Of a stretch of DNA of 16,923 bases, positions 1 to 6,812 are shown piece by piece. The first letter of the stretch is position 1. Each line of letters starts with the position of its first letter. Source of the stretch: CAYTET01 sp964436975 (GTDB lineage Bacteria > Bacillota_I > Bacilli_A > Erysipelotrichales > Erysipelotrichaceae); assembly GCA_964436975.1 (NCBI GenBank), contig CAYTET010000049.1:1-16923 (forward strand), in the 5' to 3' direction. Position numbers and translations under genes: made by a program. The notes under the pieces are model-generated. The model saw nothing but the letters and a program-made list of their open reading frames with translations, was not told the DNA's origin and searched no databases.

Positions 1-2
1 AA

Positions 3-326
3 GGGGTCCGCCAGGACAACGTCTTTCCTTGGGGTCTGTGGCGGGACACCCGGCGACTGCCTCAGCCGCGCAGCCTCCTGGTCTACCCGACCTTCCATCC
101 TCTGCTCCATCTGGACATCCCCGTCGGGCGGCGCTACCAGCCAGGGGGCATCGCCCTGACCTCGCACGTGGGCGAATCGACCGAGTTCGTCTCGACCCGG
201 GAGTTCCGCACCGGGGACAGCCTGCGCAACATCCACTGGCGCTCGTGGGGCCGCCTGGGGCGCCCCGTGGTGAAGGAGTTCCAGGAAGAGTACTTCTGCC
301 GAATCGCCCTGCTGCTGGACACCTTC
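3..326 (+). CDS. DUF58 family protein, C-terminal part, foreign and partial
   Basis: The frame is open from base 3 and has no start in the window. The translation carries DUF58 hallmarks in order: a PWGLWRDTRRLP stretch, LLVYPTFHPL, DIPVGRRYQPGG, GESTEFVSTREFRTGD, LRNIHWRSWGRLGRPVV, KEFQEEYFCRIALLLDT. DUF58 proteins usually sit beside MoxR-type AAA ATPases and von Willebrand A proteins; their biochemical role is poorly defined. The sequence is strikingly GC-rich (41 of 60 bases at 181-240, against 33 of 60 at 541-600) and uses G or C at nearly every third codon position, unlike everything downstream. The wording recalls proteobacterial or planctomycete homologues, which is from memory. The protein should continue past LLLDTF, but the frame passes instead into an ABC ATPase. 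I read this as a fragment of another genome joined by assembly. The end given is the last base that could belong to it. Confidence 0.8.
312..326. other. Probable chimeric join between two genomes
   Basis: The fifteen bases here read LLDTF in the shared frame. DUF58 proteins end a strand with a sequence like IALLLDTF, and BceA-type ATPases have FQDFNLLDT just after the Q-loop. Either parent could supply these bases, so the join cannot be placed more exactly. Base composition and codon use change here. Confidence 0.75.
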
Positions 327-788
327 AGCCTGCAGGATAATATCTTTCTGCCTTTAGTGCTGGCCGGAACCGGCTATGAGGTAATGAATGAAAGGCTGAT
401 GCCGCTGGCCCGGCAGCTGGGCATCAGTGATATTCTGAAAAAGTTTCCCTATGAAGTCTCCGGCGGCCAGAAGCAGCGGGCGGCGATTGCCCGGGCGCTG
501 ATAACCCAGCCCCAGATTGTTCTGGCCGATGAGCCGACCGGAGCGCTTGACTCCAAAGCGGCCGACGGTTTGCTGGATATCTTTTCCCAGGTCAGTGCTA
601 ACGGGCAGACCATTCTGATGGTGACCCATTCGGTAAAAGCCGCCAGCCACAGCCAGCGGGTGCTCTTTCTGAAAGACGGCCGGCTTTATCACCAGCTCTA
701 CCGCGGCAGCCAGGGCAATGATGAGTTTTTTGCGGATATCTCCCAGACGCTGACCGTGCTGTCGCGGGGCGAAGACGACAATGTCTAA
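312..788 (+). CDS. BceA-type ABC transporter ATPase, 5' end missing
   Basis: This is the C-terminal two thirds of an ATPase of the antimicrobial-peptide (BceA/MacB-like) ABC family, which powers the FtsX-type permease encoded next. Visible parts are LLDTFSLQDNIFLPL just after the expected Q-loop, the signature VSGGQKQRAAIARAL (about 456-500), the Walker B and D-loop region IVLADEPTGALDS (about 518-555), and the H-loop ILMVTHS (about 613-632). The tail RGSQGNDEFFADI matches the C-terminal style of this family. The Walker A motif and Q-loop are absent because the upstream DNA is foreign. A gene caller would fuse this to the DUF58 segment, with an in-frame GTG at 168 as a possible start; that product is not believable. 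The stop overlaps the permease start by eight bases, which indicates translational coupling. Confidence 0.85.
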   Translation: MLDTFSLQDNIFLPLVLAGTGYEVMNERLMPLARQLGISDILKKFPYEVSGGQKQRAAIARALITQPQIVLADEPTGALDSKAADGLLDIFSQVSANGQTILMVTHSVKAASHSQRVLFLKDGRLYHQLYRGSQGNDEFFADISQTLTVLSRGEDDNV

Positions 789-2751
789 ATTAAGACTGCT
801 GCCGCATATGGCCAGAGTCGGCATTCGCAATAACCAGCCGATTTATTATCCTTATCTGCTGACCTGCATGGGCATGACCGCAATGATCTATATTCTTATT
901 TATCTTGCCAACTGCCAGATGGTTAAAACAATTTACGGCAGTGCTACCCTGCAGGCCTTTCTGTACTTTGGTCTGGGCGTGGCGGTTCTGATGGCGCTCC
1001 TGATTATTCTTTATGCCAACGGTTTTGTTATAAAGAGAAGGCATAAGGAGCTGGGCCTGTATAACATTCTGGGTCTGGAGAAAAGGCATATCGCTGTCAT
1101 CATGTTTTTTGAAATGATCTATTCTTTTCTGGCCGGCTGGATCGGCGGCGTCGGCTGCGGCCTGCTGTTTTCCAAGCTGATGCAGCTGCTGCTGACCAAG
1201 CTGGTCAGACTGCCGGTAACCCTGGATTTTGAAATCAGTGTGCCGGGCATTTTAATCAGCGGCCTAATTCTGGCCCTGATCCTGTTTCTGGCCGGTCTGT
1301 ACAATGTCAAGCAGGTTTATAAAGCCCGGCCGGTTGAGCTGATGGCCAGCGAAAATGCCGGTGAAAGAGAGCCGAAGACCCGCTGGATCATGACGGCCGT
1401 CGGCATCATAACTTTAGCGGCCGGCTATCTGATGGCTTTAAAAGTGCAGGATTCACAGATGGCTATTGCGCTGTTCTTCATTGCCGTGACGCTGGTCATC
1501 ATCGGCACGCACTGTCTGTTTAATGCCGGTTCAATTGCCCTGCTTAAATTAATGAGGGCCAACAAAAAGTATTATTACCAGCCGGCCCATTTCATCAATG
1601 TCTCCGGCATGCTGTACCGGATGAAGCAGAACGCCTCCGGTCTGGCCCATATCTGCATTCTCTGCACGATGGTTCTGGTTACGGTGGCCACTACGGTAAC
1701 AATGTACCGGGGCACCCAGGCCAACATCAATGATTACTTTCCGTCTTCTTATAATGTCCGGGCCGTCAATCTGGGCTTTAAGACCGATGAGGAGATCGCC
1801 GGTCTGCAGCAGGCAATCCGCCAGCAGGCGGTCCAGGCCGGCCTGACGGTAGATGACATGTGGACATACCGCTGGCTGTATGCCTCCGGCTATCTCAATG
1901 GTAACCGTTTTTCCAATCAGGCCGGCAGCATGCTGCAGACCAGTCTGGTGGTAATTAGCCAGACCGAATACCAGAAGGCCACTTCGGTCAGTCTTAATCT
2001 GCAGGGCAGCGCTATTGCCTGTGCCTGTAAAGGCCTTGTCAGTCTTGAGGACAAACTTATTATCGGCGATCAGGAATACAGAGTCAGTCAGATTTTTGAT
2101 ACCATTCCTGATATGGCAATTTCAGCCATCCGCAGCGAGACCAATGTCCTGTTTGTGGTGGTGGCTGATCAGCCGATGGCTGACGCAATCGGCCAAACCC
2201 TGGGGGTCATGGAAATTAAAAGCACTTTGGAAACCGAAACCGACTTACTGGTCAGTCCGGAAACAGAAGCGGTTATCGGCTTCACCCGCGCCCTCTGCAA
2301 TTCCGGTACGGTGGACAATATGTTTTCCTACCAGGAAATCTATTCGATGTTTTATTCGACTTTTGGCGGGTTCATGTTTCTGGGCGTCATCTTTGCGGTC
2401 ATGTTTCTGATGGTCACAGCGCTGATCATGTACTACAAGCAGCTGTCAGAAGGATATCAGGACCGGCGCCGCTATGAGATCATGCAGCAGGTCGGCATGA
2501 CGGCTAAAGAAGTCCGCGGCAGCATTACCAGCCAGATTCTGCTTGTCTTCTTTCTGCCGCTGGCAGTGGCCGGAATACATGTTTTGGCATCCTTCAATAT
2601 GATCAGCCGGATGCTGACTGTCTTCAGTATTGATGATGGCGGTCTGTTTGCCAGCTGCACGCTGCTGACGTTTGCCGGTTTTGCGATAATCTATCTGCTG
2701 GTTTATCTGGCAACTTCCCGGACCTACTACAAAATAGTCAGTCTTGACTAA
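781..2751 (+). CDS. BceB-type ABC transporter permease (FtsX family)
   Basis: The product has 656 residues, the usual size for BceB-type permeases. These transporters detect and detoxify cell-wall-active peptides such as bacitracin in the Gram-positive membrane. Hydrophobic segments suggest the family's ten-helix layout: near residues 27-47, 59-80, 110-134 and 152-175, then about 201-219, 228-244 and 287-305, then three more after about residue 530. A hydrophilic domain of about 200 residues lies between the seventh and eighth helices, which is the peptide-sensing domain in this family. The FtsX-like stretch RRHKELGLYNILGLEKRHI follows the second helix. The ATG overlaps the end of the ATPase gene. 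No BceRS two-component system is visible in the window; it may have lain upstream of the chimeric join. The substrate cannot be told from sequence. Confidence 0.9.
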   Translation: MSKLRLLPHMARVGIRNNQPIYYPYLLTCMGMTAMIYILIYLANCQMVKTIYGSATLQAFLYFGLGVAVLMALLIILYANGFVIKRRHKELGLYNILGLEKRHIAVIMFFEMIYSFLAGWIGGVGCGLLFSKLMQLLLTKLVRLPVTLDFEISVPGILISGLILALILFLAGLYNVKQVYKARPVELMASENAGEREPKTRWIMTAVGIITLAAGYLMALKVQDSQMAIALFFIAVTLVIIGTHCLFNAGSIALLKLMRANKKYYYQPAHFINVSGMLYRMKQNASGLAHICILCTMVLVTVATTVTMYRGTQANINDYFPSSYNVRAVNLGFKTDEEIAGLQQAIRQQAVQAGLTVDDMWTYRWLYASGYLNGNRFSNQAGSMLQTSLVVISQTEYQKATSVSLNLQGSAIACACKGLVSLEDKLIIGDQEYRVSQIFDTIPDMAISAIRSETNVLFVVVADQPMADAIGQTLGVMEIKSTLETETDLLVSPETEAVIGFTRALCNSGTVDNMFSYQEIYSMFYSTFGGFMFLGVIFAVMFLMVTALIMYYKQLSEGYQDRRRYEIMQQVGMTAKEVRGSITSQILLVFFLPLAVAGIHVLASFNMISRMLTVFSIDDGGLFASCTLLTFAGFAIIYLLVYLATSRTYYKIVSLD

Positions 2752-2760
2752 ATTGGCAGT

Positions 2761-2803
2761 CAGCTGCCTGAGCCGTAAAAGCGGTTCAGGCAGCTGTTTT
2801 TTT
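2761..2803 (+). terminator. Rho-independent terminator after the ABC permease
   Basis: A 15-base-pair stem (2761-2775 with 2782-2796, including a G-T pair) has a six-base loop and is followed by seven T residues. It starts nine bases after the permease stop codon and ends the ABC transporter transcript. Confidence 0.92.
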
Positions 2804-2842
2804 AAGCAGCCGCACCAAACCGCCATAAAGGCCGGCCGCCGC

Positions 2843-2870
2843 TTGAGAAGCCGGAGCGGTTTGATATAAT
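2843..2870 (+). promoter_or_regulatory. Promoter of the mannose-6-phosphate isomerase operon
   Basis: TTGAGA at 2843-2848 and a perfect TATAAT at 2865-2870 are separated by 16 bases. A TG one base before the -10 box makes it an extended -10 promoter. It lies 37 bases before the start codon at 2908 and downstream of the previous terminator, so the two isomerase genes form their own transcript. Confidence 0.8.
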
Positions 2871-2907
2871 GGAAGACAGTTAGGCATTCAGCAGAAAGAG
2901 GCGGACC

Positions 2908-3816
2908 ATGAGCAACTATGACAAATATCCCCGGATTAAAGCGATTGACAGCAAACCCTGTGACAGCGACTGGCCGGCCATCCGGACCCGGCTGCAGCAG
3001 GCCTGCCCCAAGGGCATTCTGGTCATTGACACTTATCCGGGCGTCAGTGATGAAGAGGTGATTCCGGAAATACAGAAACTGCAGCCTGATTGCTTCATTG
3101 ACATGAAGACGGTTTTCAAGGATGAGAAGACCCTGAATGAGCAGCTGCAGTACAATCTGACTGCCGACCGGGTTTTCGGAGTCATGTATTACGGCGTACT
3201 GACCGATCTGATAGATCAGGACAAACTGCGTCACGTTCAGGAAAGTCTGCCGGCCGACGGGCTGACGATTATATACGGCTTTGGCGCCAGTCTGGTCAGC
3301 CGGGGCAATCTGCTGGTGTATCTGGATATGGCTCGCTGGCAGATCCAGCTGCGCTACCGGCAGGGCATGCCAAATTACAACTGCACCAATTATAACGAAG
3401 ATACCCTGCGCAAAATAAAGCGCGGATATTTTATCGAATGGCGGCTGGCCGACAAGCACAAGATGACCGTATTTGATAAGGTTGATTATTTCATTGACAC
3501 TAATACTGCCGGCCATCCCAAAATGGTCAGCGGGCCCAGCCTGCGGGCTAATCTGAAAGCAGTGACCGGCCGGCCTTTCCGTACGGTGCCCTATTTTGAT
3601 CCGGGCGTCTGGGGCGGCCAGTGGATGAAGAAAGTCTGCGGTCTGGATCCGCAGGCCCAAAACTATGCCTGGAGCTTTGACGGAGTGCCGGAAGAAAACG
3701 CCCTGTACTTTGACTATGGAAGTGCCGGCGATGGATCTGGTTTTATACCAGCCCCAAAAGCTATTGGGAGAAAAGAACTATGCCCGCTTCGGCGCCGAGT
3801 TTCCAATCCGCTTTGA
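2908..3816 (+). pseudogene. Long-form class I mannose-6-phosphate isomerase, N-terminal piece (frameshifted)
   Basis: This is the first half of a two-domain class I mannose-6-phosphate isomerase of the long type found in many Bacillota. The enzyme interconverts mannose 6-phosphate and fructose 6-phosphate. The start follows AAAGAGG at good spacing and the opening MSNYDKYP is typical. The N-terminal domain contains VIDTYPGVSDEEV, MARWQIQLRYRQGMPNY and GYFIEWRLADKHK; the cupin part begins at about FRTVPYFDPGVWGGQWMKKV. Coherent sequence ends at ENALYFDYG (3718-3720). After that the frame reads unrelated residues to a stop at 3814-3816, while the true continuation is in the next frame from 3716. 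The lesion removes the normal link to the zinc-binding residues, so this piece alone should not be an isomerase. An assembly or read error is the alternative explanation. Confidence 0.85.
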
Positions 3817-4603
3817 TTTTCTGGACACCATTGACGGCCAGAACCTGAGCCTGCAGGTCCATCCGGTCAGCGAATACATCAAAAAGCAGTTTGGCATGCC
3901 CTACACCCAGGATGAAAGCTACTATATTCTCGATGCCAAAGATGATGCCTGTGTCTATCTGGGATTAAAAGAGGGCGTCTGTGAGGAGGAGATGTTTGCC
4001 GACCTGACGGCGGCCAACAGCGGCGGCCAGCCGTTTGATGCGGACCGTTATATCAATAAATTTGCGGCGCACAGGCATGACCACTTTCTGATTCCGGCCG
4101 GCACCTGTCACTGTTCCGGCAAGGATGCCATGGTTCTGGAAATCAGCGCCACGCCCTACATTTTCACTTTCAAGCTGTGGGACTGGGGCCGGCTGGGCCT
4201 GGATGGCCGGCCGCGGCCGGTGCATCTGCAGCATGGCCGCAATGTCATCCAATGGGACCGCACCACGGCCTGGGTTGAGGACAATCTGGTCAATCAGACC
4301 AGAACCGTGACGAAAAACGAACACTATAAAGAGGAGCACACCGGTCTGGCCGAACTGGAATTCATTGAGACCCGCCGCTACTGGATCAATGATGAAGTGA
4401 CCATCGACAACGCCAATAGTTTTAACATAGCCAATCTGGTGGAAGGGGCAAGCGCCCTTATCCGCAGTCCGGAAAAGGCCTTCGCCGATTTTGAAGTGCA
4501 TTATGCCGAGACCTTTATCATTCCCGCCGCTGTTAAGGGCTATCAGGTGATAAATACCGGAAAGCAGCCCATCGGGCTGATCCGGGCGTATGTCCGCGGC
4601 TGA
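3716..4603 (+). pseudogene. Long-form class I mannose-6-phosphate isomerase, C-terminal piece (frameshifted)
   Basis: This is the catalytic cupin part of the protein that starts at 2908, displaced into another frame. Coherent homology begins at MEVPAMDLVLYQPQKLLGE (3716 onward). The class I zinc-ligand motifs are intact: LSLQVHP (Gln and His), DESYYILDA (Glu) and PAGTCHCSG (His). The conserved stretch ATPYIFTFKLWDWGRLGLDG follows. The ORF itself extends further upstream in this frame, with an ATG at 3665, but the residues before 3716 are meaningless, so 3665 is not a credible native start. No convincing ribosome binding site precedes 3716. The net change between the two pieces is the loss of 3n+2 bases, or the gain of 3n+1. 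TATGGA at 3715-3720 is read in both frames, which fits a deletion between short direct repeats. The intact ManA gene follows 43 bases later. Confidence 0.85.
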
Positions 4604-4646
4604 CAGGACTATAATAGAGGAAATGAAAGAAAGGCAGGATTTACCG

Positions 4647-5588
4647 ATGAATCAGAAAATGTACCAGCTGATGCCGCTGTTCAGAGAAAAGATATGGGGC
4701 GGAACGAAACTGAAAGAGGAATTCGGCTATGCCATTCCTTCGGATAAAACCGGCGAAGCCTGGGTAGTAACGTCGCTGGCCGGCAATGAAGATAATCAGC
4801 TGGCCGGCTGTGACATGACCCTCAGCCAGCTGTACAGTGAACACCGGGAATTATTCGGTACGGCCAATGATATCTGCCCGATTAAAACGACCATCATTGA
4901 TGCCAACGATGATTTATCCGTACAGTGCCATCCCAATGATGATTATGCCCGCCGGCATGATCATTCCTTAGGCAAGCCGGAGGCCTGGTATATTCTGGCT
5001 GCTGAACCAAAGGCCCGCATTGAGTTTGGCCATAAGGCCAAAGATAAAAAAGAACTGGCCGAAATGATCGCTGCCGGCCAGTGGGACCGGCTGTTAAACT
5101 ATGTAAAGCCCCGGGTTGGCGATTTCCTGTTTGTTCCCGACGGCACCATGCATGCCATCGGCCGGGGCACTTTGGTTTTTGAAGTCAGCCGCAACGCTGA
5201 TCTGACCTACCGGGTCTATGATTATGACCGGGTTGGGGCCGACGGGCAGAAAAGAGAGCTGCATATTGCCAAGAGTCTGGATGTGCTGAAAGCCCCCTTT
5301 AATGAAAAAGGCCTGATTCACCCCCAGAGCCAGACATCTGACGGTCTGCAGGTGACAACATACTATGATGTCGCAGGCCAGTTTACCTTCCGCAAACTGC
5401 AGGCCGCGGCTAAAGGCTGCTGGCACCAGGATGAGTTCATGTTCGTTTTCGTGGCGGGCGGCCAGGGTCTGGTCAACGGCCAGACTGTCAGCAAAGGACA
5501 GAGCTGGTTTATTCCCTGCCATACCAATCAGCTGGTCATTGAAGGACCGCTTACTTTGCTGGTATCTTCCTACCGGCCTTTGTCATAA
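4647..5588 (+). CDS. manA: Mannose-6-phosphate isomerase, class I (short form)
   Basis: A 313-residue cytosolic zinc enzyme that interconverts fructose 6-phosphate and mannose 6-phosphate, linking mannose use and mannose-containing polymers to glycolysis. Length and layout match Bacillota ManA. Visible zinc ligands are Gln93 and His95 in SVQCHPND, Glu112 in GKPEAWYIL and His169 in VPDGTMHAIGRG. The following FEVSRNADLTYRVYDYDR is the conserved core after the last ligand. I chose ATG 4647 because GGCAGG lies eight bases upstream and the protein then starts at MYQLMPLFREKIWGGTKL as homologues do. In-frame starts at 4590 and 4623 would add unlikely residues, and the purine tract before 4623 is too close. 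It shares a transcript with the broken long isomerase and could make up for its loss. Confidence 0.93.
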   Translation: MNQKMYQLMPLFREKIWGGTKLKEEFGYAIPSDKTGEAWVVTSLAGNEDNQLAGCDMTLSQLYSEHRELFGTANDICPIKTTIIDANDDLSVQCHPNDDYARRHDHSLGKPEAWYILAAEPKARIEFGHKAKDKKELAEMIAAGQWDRLLNYVKPRVGDFLFVPDGTMHAIGRGTLVFEVSRNADLTYRVYDYDRVGADGQKRELHIAKSLDVLKAPFNEKGLIHPQSQTSDGLQVTTYYDVAGQFTFRKLQAAAKGCWHQDEFMFVFVAGGQGLVNGQTVSKGQSWFIPCHTNQLVIEGPLTLLVSSYRPLS

Positions 5589-5615
5589 GAGATGAAGTAT
5601 TACTATAGAACCCGG

Positions 5616-5642
5616 ATACCGGCTTTCAGGGCCGGTATTTTT
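5616..5642 (+). terminator. Rho-independent terminator after manA
   Basis: ATACCGGC (5616-5623) pairs with GCCGGTAT (5631-5638) around a seven-base loop and is followed by T residues to 5642. It lies 27 bases after the manA stop and closes the isomerase operon. Confidence 0.85.
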
Positions 5643-5672
5643 ATTGGAATGAGCTAAGCAGCGTAAGCCCCT

Positions 5673-5712
5673 GAGGGCCTGGCAAAAAGAGGGCCTGGCA
5701 AAAAGGGGGCCT
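5673..5712. repeat. 16-bp tandem repeat, two copies and a partial third
   Basis: GAGGGCCTGGCAAAAA occurs at 5673-5688 and again, identical, at 5689-5704. A third partial copy, GGGGGCCT with one mismatch, runs to 5712. The array stops two bases before the -35 box of the rqcP promoter. No function is evident; it could change in length by slippage. Confidence 0.8.
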
Positions 5713-5713
5713 A

Positions 5714-5743
5714 TTGCACATTTCAGGGTTAATGTAGTACACT
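5714..5743 (+). promoter_or_regulatory. Likely promoter of rqcP-divIC
   Basis: TTGCAC (5714-5719) and TACACT (5738-5743) are separated by 18 bases and lie 18 bases before the rqcP start. Each box matches its consensus at four of six positions, so this is a moderate prediction supported mainly by position after a terminator. Confidence 0.5.
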
Positions 5744-5761
5744 TTGAAGGCGAGGAAACTA

Positions 5762-6046
5762 ATGAGACTAGATAAGTATTTGAAAACAGCGCGCATTCTG
5801 AAACGGCGGACCGTGTCCAAGCAGCTGGCCGCCCATCAGCGCGTTACGGTCAACGGGCGTATTGCTAAACCGTCAGCCGAAGTGAATGTCGGCGACGTTA
5901 TTGAAGTGACTTTCGGCGAGCGCCGCTTAAAAGTTAAAGTATTGGATATTAAAGAAACGATTCGCAAAAACGAAGCTGACGCTTTATATGAAGTACTTCA
6001 GGAAAGTATCGTTGATGACGCCGCGTCATCAGAAAAGGAGAGCTGA
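5762..6046 (+). CDS. rqcP: RqcP-type S4 domain RNA-binding protein
   Basis: A 94-residue basic protein that begins MRLDKYLKTARILKRRT, the classic start of an S4 RNA-binding domain, and continues with VTVNGRIAKPSAEVNVGDVIEV, its second half. In Bacillus subtilis the homologue RqcP (YabO) binds stalled 50S subunits with RqcH and supports alanine tailing in ribosome-associated quality control. The last 30 residues are a charged tail beyond the S4 fold. ATG 5762 is preferred over the in-frame TTG at 5744 because GAGG (5752-5755) sits six bases before it and homologues start at MRLDKYL. divIC follows after six bases, an order also found in B. subtilis, where the two genes lie in the same cluster. 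Function is assigned by family and context. Confidence 0.88.
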   Translation: MRLDKYLKTARILKRRTVSKQLAAHQRVTVNGRIAKPSAEVNVGDVIEVTFGERRLKVKVLDIKETIRKNEADALYEVLQESIVDDAASSEKES

Positions 6047-6052
6047 TTTAAA

Positions 6053-6394
6053 GTGGTAAAGAAAACGACATATCGCCGTCCGACTACCCGCAAAGTTAGA
6101 GTTAAAGTATTGTCGATTGTTCTTTGTGTAGTAATGCTGGCCGCCTCAGGCTATTTTCTGTGGCAGATCTTCGGCCAGGCCAAGACAACATTTTCGCTGC
6201 TGAGCGATATCACCAGCGCCAAGCAGCAGCTGAGTGATCTCAATGCCGAAAATGAAAGTCTGACATCCCAGATTGAAAAGCTGCAGAACAGCGACTACGT
6301 GCAGAGTTATGCCCGCAGCAAGTATCTTATTACTAAGCAGGGTGAGCAGATTTTCCAGCTGCCGTCCCAAAGCGGCACTAATTCAGGCAACTAA
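6053..6394 (+). CDS. divIC: DivIC/FtsB-like septum formation initiator
   Basis: A 113-residue bitopic membrane protein. A basic cytosolic tail of about 20 residues is followed by one membrane helix (about 22-42, VLSIVLCVVMLAASGYFLW) and a coiled coil (about 50-82, with QQLSDLNAENESLTSQIEKL). A short region with YARSKYLITKQGEQIFQLP then matches the DivIC/FtsB C-terminal signature. These proteins form a trimer with FtsL and FtsQ/DivIB at the division septum and help activate septal wall synthesis. The start is a GTG at 6053, preceded by AAGGAG (6035-6040) at a rather long 12-base spacing; no better start is present. It is co-transcribed with rqcP and followed directly by a terminator. Confidence 0.88.
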   Translation: MVKKTTYRRPTTRKVRVKVLSIVLCVVMLAASGYFLWQIFGQAKTTFSLLSDITSAKQQLSDLNAENESLTSQIEKLQNSDYVQSYARSKYLITKQGEQIFQLPSQSGTNSGN

Positions 6395-6421
6395 AAACGG
6401 TATCACACGGATGCCGTTTTT
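6393..6421. terminator. Bidirectional terminator between divIC and a convergent small gene
   Basis: AAAAACGG (6393-6400) pairs with CCGTTTTT (6414-6421), and the inner bases 6401-6404 pair with 6410-6413 around a five-base loop. A-tract and T-tract make it work in both directions. It overlaps the divIC stop at one end, and the stop of the minus-strand gene lies within it. Confidence 0.85.
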
Positions 6422-6672
6422 CTACGAACAATTTCATCGCGGACGGTGACCAGTTGTTCTAAATAATTATTGCAGTGGATAATCCAAAATTTGTATTCCC
6501 AGGCCAGTTTTCTTTTGCGGCGGGGCTCCTGCTGGCGCAGTCTATCCAAATCACTCTCTATATCTGCCTGCAGAGCATAAAGCTGGGGGAGAGAATAGTT
6601 GTCCAGCGGTCCACAGGGCGAATAACAAGCTGCTTCTAAGCCAAAAGGTTCAAAATAACTGTAAATGAGCAT
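6403..6672 (-). CDS. Small hypothetical protein, 89 residues
   Basis: I do not recognise a family. The start is ATG at 6672; a clear AGGAG lies about eight bases upstream on this strand (near 6680-6684). An in-frame TTG at 6678 is too close to that site. The protein opens MLIYSYFEPFGLEAACYSP, then is probably helical and highly charged, with DIESDLDRLRQQEPRRKRK and a second predicted helix ending in VRDEIVRR. It has three cysteines, no signal peptide and no membrane helix, so it should be cytosolic. It converges on divIC and shares its terminator. The ribosome binding site and snug fit between neighbours support a real gene. The upstream TATAAA near 6725 could be a -10 box, but no good -35 box accompanies it. 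Confidence 0.65.
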   Translation of the reverse strand: MLIYSYFEPFGLEAACYSPCGPLDNYSLPQLYALQADIESDLDRLRQQEPRRKRKLAWEYKFWIIHCNNYLEQLVTVRDEIVRRKTASV

Positions 6673-6777
6673 ATTCAATCTCCTTTCGTCAGGCCAATAC
6701 CTGTCTGATCATTTCGTAAAACAAGTTTATACTTAAACTGGCTGGCGGGCAAATTATTTCTGCCGGAAGTAAAAATG

Positions 6778-6786
6778 TGCTATGCT
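6778..6786 (+). promoter_or_regulatory. Extended -10 promoter of rubredoxin
   Basis: TG at 6778-6779, one base, then TATGCT at 6781-6786 gives an extended -10 element 26 bases before the rubredoxin start. The -35 region (TTTCTG near 6757) is weak, as is common for extended -10 promoters. Confidence 0.5.
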
Positions 6787-6812
6787 GAAGACAGAAAGAG
6801 GTTGAAATAAGC

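Noticed and set aside
168..788. A single 206-residue protein joining DUF58 to an ABC ATPase
   Set aside because: Composition and family both change at 312-326, the ATPase lacks Walker A, and the join falls on a sequence shared by both families. A chimera explains it better than a real fusion.
2446..3660. Long open frame of 404 codons on the minus strand
   Set aside because: It lies antisense across the end of the permease gene, a terminator, a promoter and the isomerase. Its product has no recognisable domain and it arises from codon bias of the plus-strand genes.
3715..3721. Programmed ribosomal frameshift in the isomerase
   Set aside because: There is no slippery heptamer or following pseudoknot, and the joined product would still seem to lack several residues relative to homologues.
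3665..4603. Independent gene starting at ATG 3665
   Set aside because: The first 17 residues are out of frame with the family and meaningless; true homology starts at 3716. It is the second piece of a frameshifted gene.
5673..5712. Start of a CRISPR array
   Set aside because: The repeats are 16 bases, directly adjacent with no spacers, and no cas genes are nearby.
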